NCBI RefSeq assembly: GCF_022601895.1
Contig: NZ_JAKVIO010000009.1
Span: forward strand, 62,001-126,000
Length of the DNA: 64,000 nucleotides
Source of the DNA: Sphingomonas sp. LaA6.9
GTDB lineage: Bacteria; Pseudomonadota; Alphaproteobacteria; Sphingomonadales; Sphingomonadaceae
Reading direction: 5' to 3'
Below the pieces are notes generated by a model. The model was not told where the DNA came from. It saw nothing but the letters and a program-made list of their open reading frames with translations, and made no database searches. A program made the translations under genes and the position numbers. Of this stretch, positions 37,251-45,870 are shown piece by piece (the first letter of the stretch is position 1; the number at the start of each line of letters is the position of its first letter).

Positions 37251-37350
37251 TCCGCAGCCGGATCATGCGTGACGGCCAGCGCGACGGGCAATGGATGATC
37301 GAATATCGCGTGGGTGCGATCGAGACGTCCCCCGGCCCCTTGGCGCGGCT

Positions 37351-37677
37351 TCAGCCAGGCTTGCTGTTGCTGTCGAAATAGTCGCGGTACATGATGCGGA
37401 TATTCGACTGAAAGTCGCCGATTTCCTCGATTATATACTGTTCGGCATCCTTTCGCGGCACGCCGTCCTTCACGTCGTAGTCGATCGCAACCTTCTTGAG
37501 CACGCCCTCCTTTTCGGCGCAGGCCGGACCCATCGCCTTCTCGAAATCGTCGGGCTTCATCCTTTCATCGAGGCTCTTGCGCATGAACTGATCGAGGCAC
37601 TGAAGATAGGCCTTGCGCGGCGGATCGCTCGGGTTCGCAGCGGCCAAGAGCATCGTGACAAGCGCTATTGAAATCAT
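37351..37677 (-). CDS. Small secreted hypothetical protein
   Basis: About 108 residues from the ATG at 37677. The N-terminus has a short hydrophobic signal (ISIALVTMLLAAANPSD). The mature part is charged and helical, with two cysteines (YLQCLDQFMRKSLDERM and AMGPACAEKEGVLKK) that could pair, ending in DFQSNIRIMYRDYFDSNSKPG. Function unknown. A longer frame upstream (to 37908) is of different composition and not preferred. Confidence 0.65.
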   Translation of the reverse strand: MISIALVTMLLAAANPSDPPRKAYLQCLDQFMRKSLDERMKPDDFEKAMGPACAEKEGVLKKVAIDYDVKDGVPRKDAEQYIIEEIGDFQSNIRIMYRDYFDSNSKPG

Positions 37678-38639
37678 GGCGAATTCCAATCCCAGAACTT
37701 GACTATATGGAGGGTGATACATGGCCACGGAAAAGGGAAGTCTCTTTATGTTGAAGGCAAAGAGTGGCGCAATTCCGCCGGTCCATGCGCCGTCGCCGGG
37801 CTGCGCGCGTCGCAACTCCCGATCAGCGGCGAAGCCGTTGTGATCACTTCCACAGATTCGGCGAGTGGCGCGAACCGCGGTCGGGCGCGGGGGCGCCCGC
37901 GCCCTCATTTGCGAGCCACTATCACATTGTAATCGAGCAGAATCTGGCGGAAGATGTGTCGACGACCCTTTCTGCTATTCCACGGCGCGCATTCCCGCTG
38001 CTCTGTGCGCGGCAGACGCACAAGGAGGTGCAGGCGCACAAGGAGGTGATGCCAACGAAGCGCTCTTGCTAACCGATTGCCTGGTCAATCCTGCCGCCGG
38101 GGTGCTTGGCACCAACGATTCAACCGCGACGGACAGGCATGGCTATTGGGATCTGCGCCAACAGGGCTGGGCTGGACGTGCGGCGCAATTCGCCTGGTGG
38201 AGGGCGGGTGGAATGGCGCTTTGCCGCGTTGATGCAAGGACATGCGCCTCATGGTTGCGCAATCTGCTGCTCTGGGCAGTTCGCGGCTCATTCGACTTTG
38301 ACCCGGCTTTGATGCGCGCGTCCGGATCGAGGTGAGCAGCGCGTGCGTGGAGCCCAACAGGCGTCCGTTGCAAATCCTTGGCCGGGGGCGTTGTTGATGC
38401 AGAAGTGCACGGCGCTGTCGTGGCGGAGCTTGCGGCTTCGCGCACCCGGAATAATTTCGAACTGACAACGGAATTGGGGGAACCATATTAGCCAAACGGG
38501 GTTCTCAACGACGTGCTCAATGGCAAAGAAGTGCGACATTTTGGCCACATATCAGGCTATTTGGCGGCTTGCGCGAAGACTTGGCATTGGGTAGTGAATA
38601 AACCGCTGTCCTAAGTGACAACTGAGAAAGGGGAATACT
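37678..38639. other. 962-base stretch without a recognised gene
   Basis: Short frames exist on both strands, but none has a family-like sequence or ribosome binding site. It contains an 18-base-period duplication (CGCACAAGGAGGTG at 38017 and 38035). The right end holds the promoter region of the OmpA gene, with ribosome binding site GAAAGGGGA before 38640. Confidence 0.4.
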
Positions 38640-39707
38640 ATGCGGAAGCTTGCCATAGCGATGGCACTCGCCTCCACGGCCATTGCCTCGCCCGCCCTGG
38701 CGCGAGACGATGCGTGGTACATTGGTGTCGAAGGTGGTGCGATGCTTGTCGAGGACATGGATCTCGACATCAACGACATCGACAATGCCGCAAGTGTCAA
38801 TCACGACTGGGGTTATGATTTCGATGCTATCATCGGTTATGACTTCGGCGGATTCCGCGCTGAAGCCGAGATCGGCTACAAGGGCGCTTCGATCGAATCG
38901 ATCCAGACGCCTGCCTTTGGCGACACCACGCCCGGTGGTTCGTCAACCGCGCTGAGCTTCATGGTCAACGCTCTCGTCGATTTCGGCGAGGATGACGGCC
39001 TTCAGGGCTTCATCGGCGGCGGTGTGGGCGTAGCCCGCGTCGATGCTGACTGGGATATCGACGTCCCCGGCGATTTCATCGATGATTCGGACACGGGCTT
39101 TGCCTGGCAGGCGATTGCGGGCGTCCGCGCTCCGCTTTCGGACCGCATCGATGTCGGCCTGAAGTATCGCTTCTTCAACGCCGACAGCTTCGACACGGTC
39201 AATGCAGCAGGTCAGGACGTGAGCGGGCGCTTCCGTTCGCACAGCCTCCTCGGCAGCCTGATCTACAACTTCGGTGAGCCCGAGGCTCCGCCGCCACCCC
39301 CGCCGCCGCCCCCGCCGCCCCCGCCGCCCCCGCCGCCGCCTCCGCCGCCGGCAGTGTGCACGCCCGGGCCGTACATCGTGTTCTTCGACTGGGATAAGTC
39401 GAACATCACGCCTGAGGCAGCGTCGATCCTCGACAACGCGGTTACCGCGTATCAGGATTGCGGAAACGCGCAGGTCATGCTGGCGGGTCACGCCGACAAG
39501 TCGGGCTCGGCCCAGTACAACGTCGGTCTCTCGCAGCGTCGTAACGACTCGACCCGTGCATATCTCGAATCGAAGGGCATCCCCTCGGGCGTCATCGCGA
39601 CGGAAGCGTTCGGCGAAAGCCGTCCGCGCGTCGAGACCGCCGATGGTGTCCGCGAACTGCAGAACCGTCGCGTGGAAATCACTTACGGTCCCGGCTCGGG
39701 CATGTAA
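38640..39707 (+). CDS. OmpA-family outer membrane protein with a 21-proline linker
   Basis: A 355-residue porin. A signal peptide is at 1-21 (ending ASPALARD). Residues 24-210 form an eight-stranded barrel (alternating pattern, for example WYIGVEGGAMLVED, YDFDAIIGYDFGGF, FIGGGVGVARVD, DVGLKYRFFN). The linker at 217-237 is 21 consecutive prolines. The C-terminal OmpA domain binds peptidoglycan: VMLAGHADKSGSAQYNVGLSQRRNDSTRAYLESKGI and RELQNRRVEI. Role: envelope anchoring. A terminator follows at 39749. Confidence 0.93.
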   Translation: MRKLAIAMALASTAIASPALARDDAWYIGVEGGAMLVEDMDLDINDIDNAASVNHDWGYDFDAIIGYDFGGFRAEAEIGYKGASIESIQTPAFGDTTPGGSSTALSFMVNALVDFGEDDGLQGFIGGGVGVARVDADWDIDVPGDFIDDSDTGFAWQAIAGVRAPLSDRIDVGLKYRFFNADSFDTVNAAGQDVSGRFRSHSLLGSLIYNFGEPEAPPPPPPPPPPPPPPPPPPPPPAVCTPGPYIVFFDWDKSNITPEAASILDNAVTAYQDCGNAQVMLAGHADKSGSAQYNVGLSQRRNDSTRAYLESKGIPSGVIATEAFGESRPRVETADGVRELQNRRVEITYGPGSGM

Positions 39708-39748
39708 GTGGCCGTGGCCTTCGGGCCACGTTTCACGACAAAGAAAAG

Positions 39749-39782
39749 AGGAGGTCGGCCATTTGGCCGGCCTCCTTTTTAT
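39749..39782 (+). terminator. Terminator after the ompA-like gene
   Basis: AGGAGGTCGGCC (39749-39760) pairs with GGCCGGCCTCCT (39765-39776) with one wobble, loop ATTT, and ends in TTTTT. It lies 42 bases after the stop. Confidence 0.8.
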
Positions 39783-40137
39783 TGTCACAATTTCTACGCC
39801 TGCGCTTTCAGTGTTGTTGACGTCGAGGTTCAACAGCGTGGGGCGCACTGGGCATTTGGGGGAGCGCTGCTGCTGTTCAACGCCGCGACGCCCCGCTGTC
39901 GTTCGTGAGCAGTGTCGACGCCCGAACGCGGGTTGTCTGCCGGCGCCAGGGCCAGTTCGAATGCTTTGGGAAACGCCTTGCGCCTATGGGCGTGGTGGTG
40001 CCGCCATGCCCACTGACAGGAGCGGGAGTTGGCCCCGGGGGGGGGGGGGGGCTGCTCTGACAGGCGCTCGGCCGCCATTATGCTATAGTCTCGGCCAAGC
40101 CATCATGCAGGATGACTTGTCCGCGGCGGGGCAAAAA
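39783..40137. other. Intergenic stretch with a G15 homopolymer
   Basis: No family-like frame. At 40037-40051 there is an unbroken run of 15 G, preceded by CCCC. Otherwise nothing recognisable lies between the OmpA terminator and the bidirectional hairpin at 40138. Confidence 0.4.
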
Positions 40138-40163
40138 AAATGGCGGCCCGAAGGCCGCCATTT
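40130..40163 (-). terminator. Terminator of the small membrane protein gene
   Basis: AAATGGCGGCC-CGAA-GGCCGCCATTT (40138-40163) is a perfect 11-base stem. Read on the minus strand it is followed by TTTTT, so it terminates the leftward gene ending at 40187. Confidence 0.85.
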
Positions 40164-40186
40164 CCTTTTGGCTTTACGCCGTCAGC

Positions 40187-40444
40187 TCAGGGGCTGGCGG
40201 GTTCATCATCGCCGTCGGCGAGGATGACAATGCCGGCGATCACAGCGGCAGCTGCGAGAACCGCGAGAATGACGCCGCCACCGGCAGCTTCGCTCTTGCG
40301 ATCGACGGTCGCACCGGTGCGGACCGACTTCGAAGCAGTCGCAACCGACAGCTTCGACGCAGGGCTAGCAGCCTGGGCGAGAACCGGGGTGCTCGACACT
40401 GCGAGCGCCACGACAGCCGCCATCGAAATTTTTCCGAGACGCAT
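40187..40444 (-). CDS. Small exported membrane protein
   Basis: An 85-residue protein. N-terminal signal peptide (KISMAAVVALAVSSTPVLAQAA), a short polar middle and a hydrophobic segment at about 54-74 (GGGVILAVLAAAAVIAGIVILADG) ending in an acidic tail GDDEPASP. I do not recognise a family. It has its own promoter region and terminator. Confidence 0.65.
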   Translation of the reverse strand: MRLGKISMAAVVALAVSSTPVLAQAASPASKLSVATASKSVRTGATVDRKSEAAGGGVILAVLAAAAVIAGIVILADGDDEPASP

Positions 40445-40824
40445 AGTTAGCTCCTTACAACGTTACAGGCTCTTCCAACACTCAGGTTGTCCGATGCCAT
40501 ACCCATGCAATCATGACAACCCTAAAACGCGATTGAAGGAGGCGTTGTCACGGCGGCTTTCGCACTAAAATGCTAACAAAAAATGACGTCGTGTGGGGGC
40601 ATTCCGAACGAGTCAAAGTGTTGGATACAGGAACTCGTTGCACGCCTTCTTCGATTGCCGGATGCGTTGGATGCCCGTTGTTTCCTTCTCTTAATCGTCG
40701 CTTAATAATTAGACGGAGTTCGAAGCGACCGCGCAGACGCTAAGAGTAAATGTAAGGGATGCACAAACGCGACCATGCGCCTATATGCGCGCTACGCTTT
40801 ACGTAACCGACACAGACAGAAGAA
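40445..40824. other. Divergent promoter region
   Basis: A 380-base gap between the leftward membrane protein and the rightward phosphatase. It has no family-like frame. It contains the palindrome TTACGTAA at 40799-40806, 18 bases before the phosphatase start; its role is unknown. Confidence 0.3.
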
Positions 40825-41589
40825 ATGCTCTATTCGAAACTGACACGCTGGGCGCGCAACCGAAAAGCGCCTGACGCCCGCATTCCCGATCGGCAGCGCG
40901 TATACGCCATTGGCGACATCCACGGGCGGCTCGACCTTCTGGAGGTTCTCCTTGCAAGGATCGAGGAGGACGATGCCGCGCGTGGAGCCGCGGACACGCT
41001 GATCATCCTGCTCGGAGACCTTGTCGACCGAGGACCGGATTCCGCCGGCGTGGTGGAGTGCGCGATGCGGCTTCGTTCACGAGGGCGGCATGTGCGTTTC
41101 CTGAAGGGCAACCATGAAGAGGTGCTGCTTCGCGCGGTGCACGGCGATGCGAAGTCGACCAAGTTCCTGATCCGCATCGGCGGCAGAGCCACGCTGGCGA
41201 GCTATGGGATCACCGATGACGAGTATAACACGCTCGAATATGAGGATCTGACCGCGCTGCTGGCAGCGCGCGTCCCTGCTGAACACGTGGCCTTTCTCGA
41301 ATCGTTCGAAGATCTGATCGAGGTCGGTGATTATGCCTTCGTGCATGCGGGGATACGCCCGGGTGTCGACCTTGAGCAGCAGCGGCCCTCGGACCTGCGC
41401 TGGATCCGCGACGATTTCCTGAACCATCAGGGCATGCATGCACGCGTCGTCGTGCACGGGCATAGCATCACCGAGGAGGTGGAGCGCTTGCCCAACCGGA
41501 TCGGCATCGACACGGGAGCCTTTGCCAGCGGGAGGTTGAGCGCGGTCGGTCTCGAAGCCGACCAGTGCTGGTTCCTGAGCACCGACTGA
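40825..41589 (+). CDS. Metallophosphoesterase, PPP-type Ser/Thr phosphatase family
   Basis: A 254-residue protein with the PPP metal-binding set: YAIGDIHGRLDLLEVLL, ILLGDLVDRGPDSAGVVE, FLKGNHEEVLLRA, FVHAGIRPG and VVVHGHSITEE. Two metal ions are bound by these Asp/His/Asn residues. Members are related to bacterial Ser/Thr protein phosphatases (PrpA-type) or diadenosine tetraphosphatase; the GNHEE motif with an additional Glu fits the former. The substrate is unknown. Confidence 0.85.
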   Translation: MLYSKLTRWARNRKAPDARIPDRQRVYAIGDIHGRLDLLEVLLARIEEDDAARGAADTLIILLGDLVDRGPDSAGVVECAMRLRSRGRHVRFLKGNHEEVLLRAVHGDAKSTKFLIRIGGRATLASYGITDDEYNTLEYEDLTALLAARVPAEHVAFLESFEDLIEVGDYAFVHAGIRPGVDLEQQRPSDLRWIRDDFLNHQGMHARVVVHGHSITEEVERLPNRIGIDTGAFASGRLSAVGLEADQCWFLSTD

Positions 41590-41701
41590 GGCGAGCCGGT
41601 CGCGTCCATTCGCCTGGCGCGGGTTCGTCTGAGGTGGTGTCGCGCTTCGCCGAAAGCGTGAATCAGTCTCTATTCAAATGGTTGAGGCCTTGCTTCAGGT
41701 T

Positions 41702-43024
41702 TCAGGCTCTCAGCCTGAGACGGTCAAGGCCCAACTGACGCGCAGAGGTGGGGCGTGCTTCGCGGCGTGGCTGATCCGGCCAGATGCCGCGTGTGTCGTA
41801 GACATGTTTGTCACTGCGCTCGTCGACGGGCACCGACCTGAATACATCATGGTCGACGAGCACGACAAAAACCGGACAAGTCTCGATCGCAGTGTCGATA
41901 TCGATCAGCGTGGCGCCGGTGCCTTCAAGGGCCTTGGGAAGCGCTGACGCATATGGCTCGACAATCCGCACCCTGCTGCCGTACCGGCCGGCCAGGGCGG
42001 CTGCTACCTTGACCGCCGGGCTTTCCCGAAAATCGTCGATATTGGCCTTGAAGGCGAGCCCGAGACAGGCGATCGCCGCGCCGGGCAGTTCGTCGATCAT
42101 CGCGACTGCGCGCTGGATGACGTGATCGGTCTTGCCGTCATTGACCTGGCGTGCAGTGCGGATCAGCGGAGTGTTTTCAGGATCGCCATGAACGATGAAC
42201 CAGGGGTCGACCGCGATGCAGTGCCCTCCGACGCCGGGACCCGGCTGAAGGATGTTGACGCGCGGATGGCGGTTGGCGAGCCGGATCACCTCCCACACGT
42301 CGAGGTCCATTGTGTCCGACACCTTGGACAGTTCGTTGGCGAAGGCGATGTTGACGTCGCGATACGCATTTTCGGTGAGTTTGACCATTTCGGCGGTGCG
42401 GGCGCTGGTCGTCACGCACTGACCCCGGACGAAGCGCCGATAGAAGGCAAGTGCCTTGCGCGCGCAGCGTGGGGTTATGCCGCCAATGCAGCGGTCATTG
42501 TCGATCAGTTCGACGAGGATGCGCCCGGGGAGCACGCGCTCGGGGCAATAGGCGATCGCGATGTCGGCGGATTCACCCGTGCGGCCGGGTACGCGCAGAT
42601 CGGGGCGGAGCTGCGCGAGCAGGTCGCGCACCTTTTCGGTCGTACCCACGGGCGAGGTCGATTCGAGGATGACCGTGTCGCCGGCCTTGAGCACCGTCGC
42701 GATGCTCGTCGCGGCGCTCAGCACATAGCCGATATTGGGAGCGTGATCCTCCTCGAAGGGGGTCGGCACCGCGATCACGAAAACGTCTGCGGCCTCGATC
42801 CGCGTCGAGGCGCGTAGCAGCCCGCGCGCGACGACGCCCTGGACGAGGCCGTCGAGATCGACCTCTTCTATGTGGACACGGCCCGAAGCCACGGTTTCTA
42901 CGACGTCGGCGTTGACGTCGACACCCAGCACCGGGCAGCCCGAACGCGCGATCACCGCGGCGGTGGGCAATCCGATATAACCAAGACCAAGGACGATGAC
43001 TTTAGGGGTGTGCTCCGAGAGCAT
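41702..43024 (-). CDS. wecC: UDP-N-acetyl-D-mannosamine dehydrogenase
   Basis: About 440 residues. It oxidises UDP-ManNAc to UDP-ManNAcA with two NAD. Signatures: KVIVLGLGYIGLPTAAVIARSG (Rossmann), STSPVGTTEKV, YCPERVLPG, KLTENAYRDVNIAFANEL, GVGGHCIAVDPWF (the catalytic Cys in this motif family is in GGHCIA) and AFKANIDDFRESPAV. It starts inside the end of wecB (overlap 23 bases), so the two are coupled. Confidence 0.93.
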   Translation of the reverse strand: MLSEHTPKVIVLGLGYIGLPTAAVIARSGCPVLGVDVNADVVETVASGRVHIEEVDLDGLVQGVVARGLLRASTRIEAADVFVIAVPTPFEEDHAPNIGYVLSAATSIATVLKAGDTVILESTSPVGTTEKVRDLLAQLRPDLRVPGRTGESADIAIAYCPERVLPGRILVELIDNDRCIGGITPRCARKALAFYRRFVRGQCVTTSARTAEMVKLTENAYRDVNIAFANELSKVSDTMDLDVWEVIRLANRHPRVNILQPGPGVGGHCIAVDPWFIVHGDPENTPLIRTARQVNDGKTDHVIQRAVAMIDELPGAAIACLGLAFKANIDDFRESPAVKVAAALAGRYGSRVRIVEPYASALPKALEGTGATLIDIDTAIETCPVFVVLVDHDVFRSVPVDERSDKHVYDTRGIWPDQPRREARPTSARQLGLDRLRLRA

Positions 43025-44144
43025 CGGCGACGATCCTAGCAATGCGCCGGCTGCTCTTCCCGTCTCCGAATGGATTGTGGGCGCGCGCCATGGCTGACCA
43101 GGCGCCATCATCGTCCAACAGCGTAAACAATTCGGAAACAATGCGGTCTTCACTGGCTCCGATCAGCTTCGCGGTGCCCGCGGCGACGCCCTCGGGACGC
43201 TCAGTGGTCTCGCGCATGACGAGCACGGGCTTGCCCAGCGCGGGCGCCTCTTCCTGTACGCCGCCGCTATCGGTGAGGACGATGTGGCACATGCCCAGCA
43301 GACGGACGAACTGGGGATAGTCGAGCGGGTCGATCAGCGCGATATTGGCCCGATCCGCAAGAAGACGGTCCATGACCGCACGGACATTCGGGTTGGGGTG
43401 AACCGGGAAGACGATCGCCACATCCTCGCGCGCGGCAATACGGCCTAGGGCGCGGGCAATGCCCTCCATAGCACCGCCGAAATTCTCGCGCCGGTGGCTC
43501 GTGACCAGGATGATGCGTTTGCCGGCAAAGCGGGCGGCGATGTCGTCGAGGCCCCGCGCGAAGCGGGGATCGGTCTCGATCCGCGCCAGCGTCGCATGGA
43601 GCGCGTCGATCACGGTGTTGCCCGTCACATGAACCGTGTCGGGCGCGACGTTCTCCTTGTGCAAGGCATCTGCGGCGGTCTGTGTAGGAGCGAAGTGCTG
43701 GTCGGCAATCGAGCCGACGATCTTGCGGTTCACTTCTTCGGGCCAGGGCTGGTAGATATCGTAGCTGCGCAGACCCGCTTCGACATGGCTCACGGGGATC
43801 TTGCGATAATAGGCAGCGAGTGCGCCGATCATGGCGGTGGCGGTGTCGCCCTGGACGATGACGCGCGCGGGGCTTTCGCGGTCATAGACCTCGCCGAGAC
43901 CCGTCAGCAGCCTTGCGCTCAGCGCGTCGAGCGACTGGCCGGGCTGCATCAGGTCAAGGTCGATGTCGGGCGTGATGCCGCTGATCTCGAGCACCTGATC
44001 GAGCAGCCCGCGATGCTGCGCGGTCACACAGACGCGCACGTCAATCCCCGGCTCGGCGCGCAGTGCCTGGATCACGGGGAACAGCTTGATCGCCTCGGGA
44101 CGCGTGCCGAAGACGACGATGACCTTGTTGTTGCTGCTATGCAT
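43002..44144 (-). CDS. wecB: UDP-N-acetylglucosamine 2-epimerase (non-hydrolysing)
   Basis: A 380-residue epimerase converting UDP-GlcNAc to UDP-ManNAc. Signatures: VFGTRPEAIKLFPVI, VQGDTATAMIGALAAYYRKIPVSHVEAGLR, TGNTVIDAL, VTSHRRENFGG and LTDSGGVQEEAPALGKPVLVMRETTERPEGV. Its product is the substrate of wecC, just downstream. Together they make an acidic sugar (ManNAcA) for a surface polysaccharide. Confidence 0.95.
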   Translation of the reverse strand: MHSSNNKVIVVFGTRPEAIKLFPVIQALRAEPGIDVRVCVTAQHRGLLDQVLEISGITPDIDLDLMQPGQSLDALSARLLTGLGEVYDRESPARVIVQGDTATAMIGALAAYYRKIPVSHVEAGLRSYDIYQPWPEEVNRKIVGSIADQHFAPTQTAADALHKENVAPDTVHVTGNTVIDALHATLARIETDPRFARGLDDIAARFAGKRIILVTSHRRENFGGAMEGIARALGRIAAREDVAIVFPVHPNPNVRAVMDRLLADRANIALIDPLDYPQFVRLLGMCHIVLTDSGGVQEEAPALGKPVLVMRETTERPEGVAAGTAKLIGASEDRIVSELFTLLDDDGAWSAMARAHNPFGDGKSSRRIARIVADALGAHP

Positions 44145-44178
44145 GGCTGCCCCCTAGCCATGCAGATTTAAGAAGCGT

Positions 44179-45177
44179 CTAACGGGCGTGATATTCCCTG
44201 AACCATTCGACGAAGCGCGGGATGCCGATATCGATCGGGGTGGTTGGGGCATAGCCCAGATCGCGCTCGATCGCGCTGATATCTGCATAAGTGTCGCGGA
44301 CGTCGCCCGGCTGCATCGGCATCATTTCGGTGATTGCCTTTTTGCCGCACGCGTCCTCGACCACCGAAATGAAGCGTAGCAGCTCTTCCGAGCGGTGGTT
44401 GCCGATATTGTAGAGCCGGTGGGGCGCGCGACTGCCGCCCGCCTTTTCCGCGCCATCATCGGGGGGCGGATTGTCGAGACAGGCGATGATGCCCGCGACG
44501 ATGTCGTCGATATAGGTGAAGTCGCGGCGCATGTCGCCGTGGTTGAACACCTGAATGGGCTCGCCCGCGAGGATCTTGCGCGTGAAGATCCAGGGCGCCA
44601 TGTCGGGCCGGCCCCAGGGGCCATAGACCGTGAAAAAGCGCAGCCCCGTCATCGGAACGCGATAGAGATGGGCGTAGGTCTCGCTCATCAGCTCATCGGA
44701 CTTCTTGGTCGCGGCGTAGAGCGAGACGGGGTGGTCGACGCGGTCCTCGACGCGAAAGGGCAACGTCTCGTTGTTGCCATAGACCGAAGAGGACGAGGCA
44801 TAGACCAGATGGCTCGAGGTGCGATTGCGCGCGACTTCCATCAGGTTGAGATGCCCGACGAGGTTGGACTGGATATAGGCACGCGGATTCTGCAACGAAT
44901 AGCGCACGCCCGGCTGAGCGCCGAGGTGGATGATGCGATCAAACTCCGCGCCGTCGAGCGCTGCGTCGAGCGCTTCGTGATCGGCAAAATCGACACGCTT
45001 GAAGGTGAAGCGGCCGCTGTTGAGGCGTTCAAGTGCTTGGATCCGGTCGCGCTTCAGCGCCGGATCATAATAGTCGTTGATGTTGTCGATGCCGATCACG
45101 CCGCCGCCGCGTGCGAGCAGCGCCTTGCAGACATGATAGCCGATAAAACCCGCAGCCCCGGTTACGAGCGTCGTCAT
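44179..45177 (-). CDS. NAD-dependent epimerase, likely UDP-glucuronate 4-epimerase
   Basis: A 332-residue extended SDR. Motifs: VTGAAGFIGYHVCKALLARGGGVIGIDNINDYYD, HLGAQPGVRYSLQNPRAYIQSN, SSSSVYGNN, and the catalytic Tyr-Lys in SLYAATKKSDELM. HLGAQPGVRYSL and the NDYYDPALK opening are typical of UDP-glucuronate/galacturonate 4-epimerases. Product UDP-GalA would serve for surface glycans or glycosphingolipids in sphingomonads. It is 34 bases upstream of wecB. Confidence 0.85.
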   Translation of the reverse strand: MTTLVTGAAGFIGYHVCKALLARGGGVIGIDNINDYYDPALKRDRIQALERLNSGRFTFKRVDFADHEALDAALDGAEFDRIIHLGAQPGVRYSLQNPRAYIQSNLVGHLNLMEVARNRTSSHLVYASSSSVYGNNETLPFRVEDRVDHPVSLYAATKKSDELMSETYAHLYRVPMTGLRFFTVYGPWGRPDMAPWIFTRKILAGEPIQVFNHGDMRRDFTYIDDIVAGIIACLDNPPPDDGAEKAGGSRAPHRLYNIGNHRSEELLRFISVVEDACGKKAITEMMPMQPGDVRDTYADISAIERDLGYAPTTPIDIGIPRFVEWFREYHAR

Positions 45178-45309
45178 TCGCACATTCTCCCTCCCTCCGC
45201 GGCCCGCACCCGATTTTCATCAAGGCGTTTCGGGTGTTAGGGAGGGTATTCTGATCGATCACCATGTATGTGACCGAAGGGCCGGGGCAATGCAACGAAG
45301 GAGCGCGTA

Positions 45310-45870
45310 ATGCTGAGACGTGATGTGAGGCAATCGGGACTGGCGGCGGTGCTGCTCGGTCTGGGTCTTTCGGGATGTGCTGCAAATGACGGCGGGGTTC
45401 AGGATGCTGCGCCCGCGGCTCAGACGTCAGCACGCGCATCGCTTCAGGGGCCGACGGGCACCGCGGTGGGTGAGGCGGTCATCGAAGCGATGACGCATGG
45501 ACTGAAGCTGACGGTGACGGGCGTCAACCTTCCGCAGGGTGCGCACGGCACGCATGTCCATATGGTCGGCCGCTGCGACGCGCCCGACTTTGCGAGCGCG
45601 GGCGCGCACTGGAACCCGAGCGGCGCGCAGCATGGGCGTGACAATCCGCAGGGTGCGCATGCGGGCGACCTGCCCAATCTGCTGATCGGGACCGACGGGA
45701 AGGGATCCTTCACCATCGACCTGCACGGCGCGAAGATGATGGGGTCGGGCGGACTGCTCGACGAGGACGGCGCGGCGCTCGTCATCCACGCCAATCCCGA
45801 CGACCTCAAGACCGATCCGACGGGCAATAGCGGCGGACGGATCGCCTGCGGCGTCTTTAGCGCGGGCTAA
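45310..45870 (+). CDS. sodC: Cu/Zn superoxide dismutase family lipoprotein
   Basis: A 186-residue SodC. The lipobox Cys is at about 23 (LGLGLSGC). Copper/zinc ligands are visible in HGTHVHMVGRCD (His-x-His), GAHWNPSGAQHG, GAHAGDLPNL and the later VIHANPDD. Expected: periplasmic superoxide removal. The second Cys of the disulfide is in RIACGVF. Its stop overlaps the end of the MFS gene on the other strand by 4 bases. Confidence 0.9.
   Translation: MLRRDVRQSGLAAVLLGLGLSGCAANDGGVQDAAPAAQTSARASLQGPTGTAVGEAVIEAMTHGLKLTVTGVNLPQGAHGTHVHMVGRCDAPDFASAGAHWNPSGAQHGRDNPQGAHAGDLPNLLIGTDGKGSFTIDLHGAKMMGSGGLLDEDGAALVIHANPDDLKTDPTGNSGGRIACGVFSAG

Noticed and set aside
38017-38048. 18-base-period duplication CGCACAAGGAGGTG
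   Set aside because: Only two copies in a region without a gene; probably a small slippage event.
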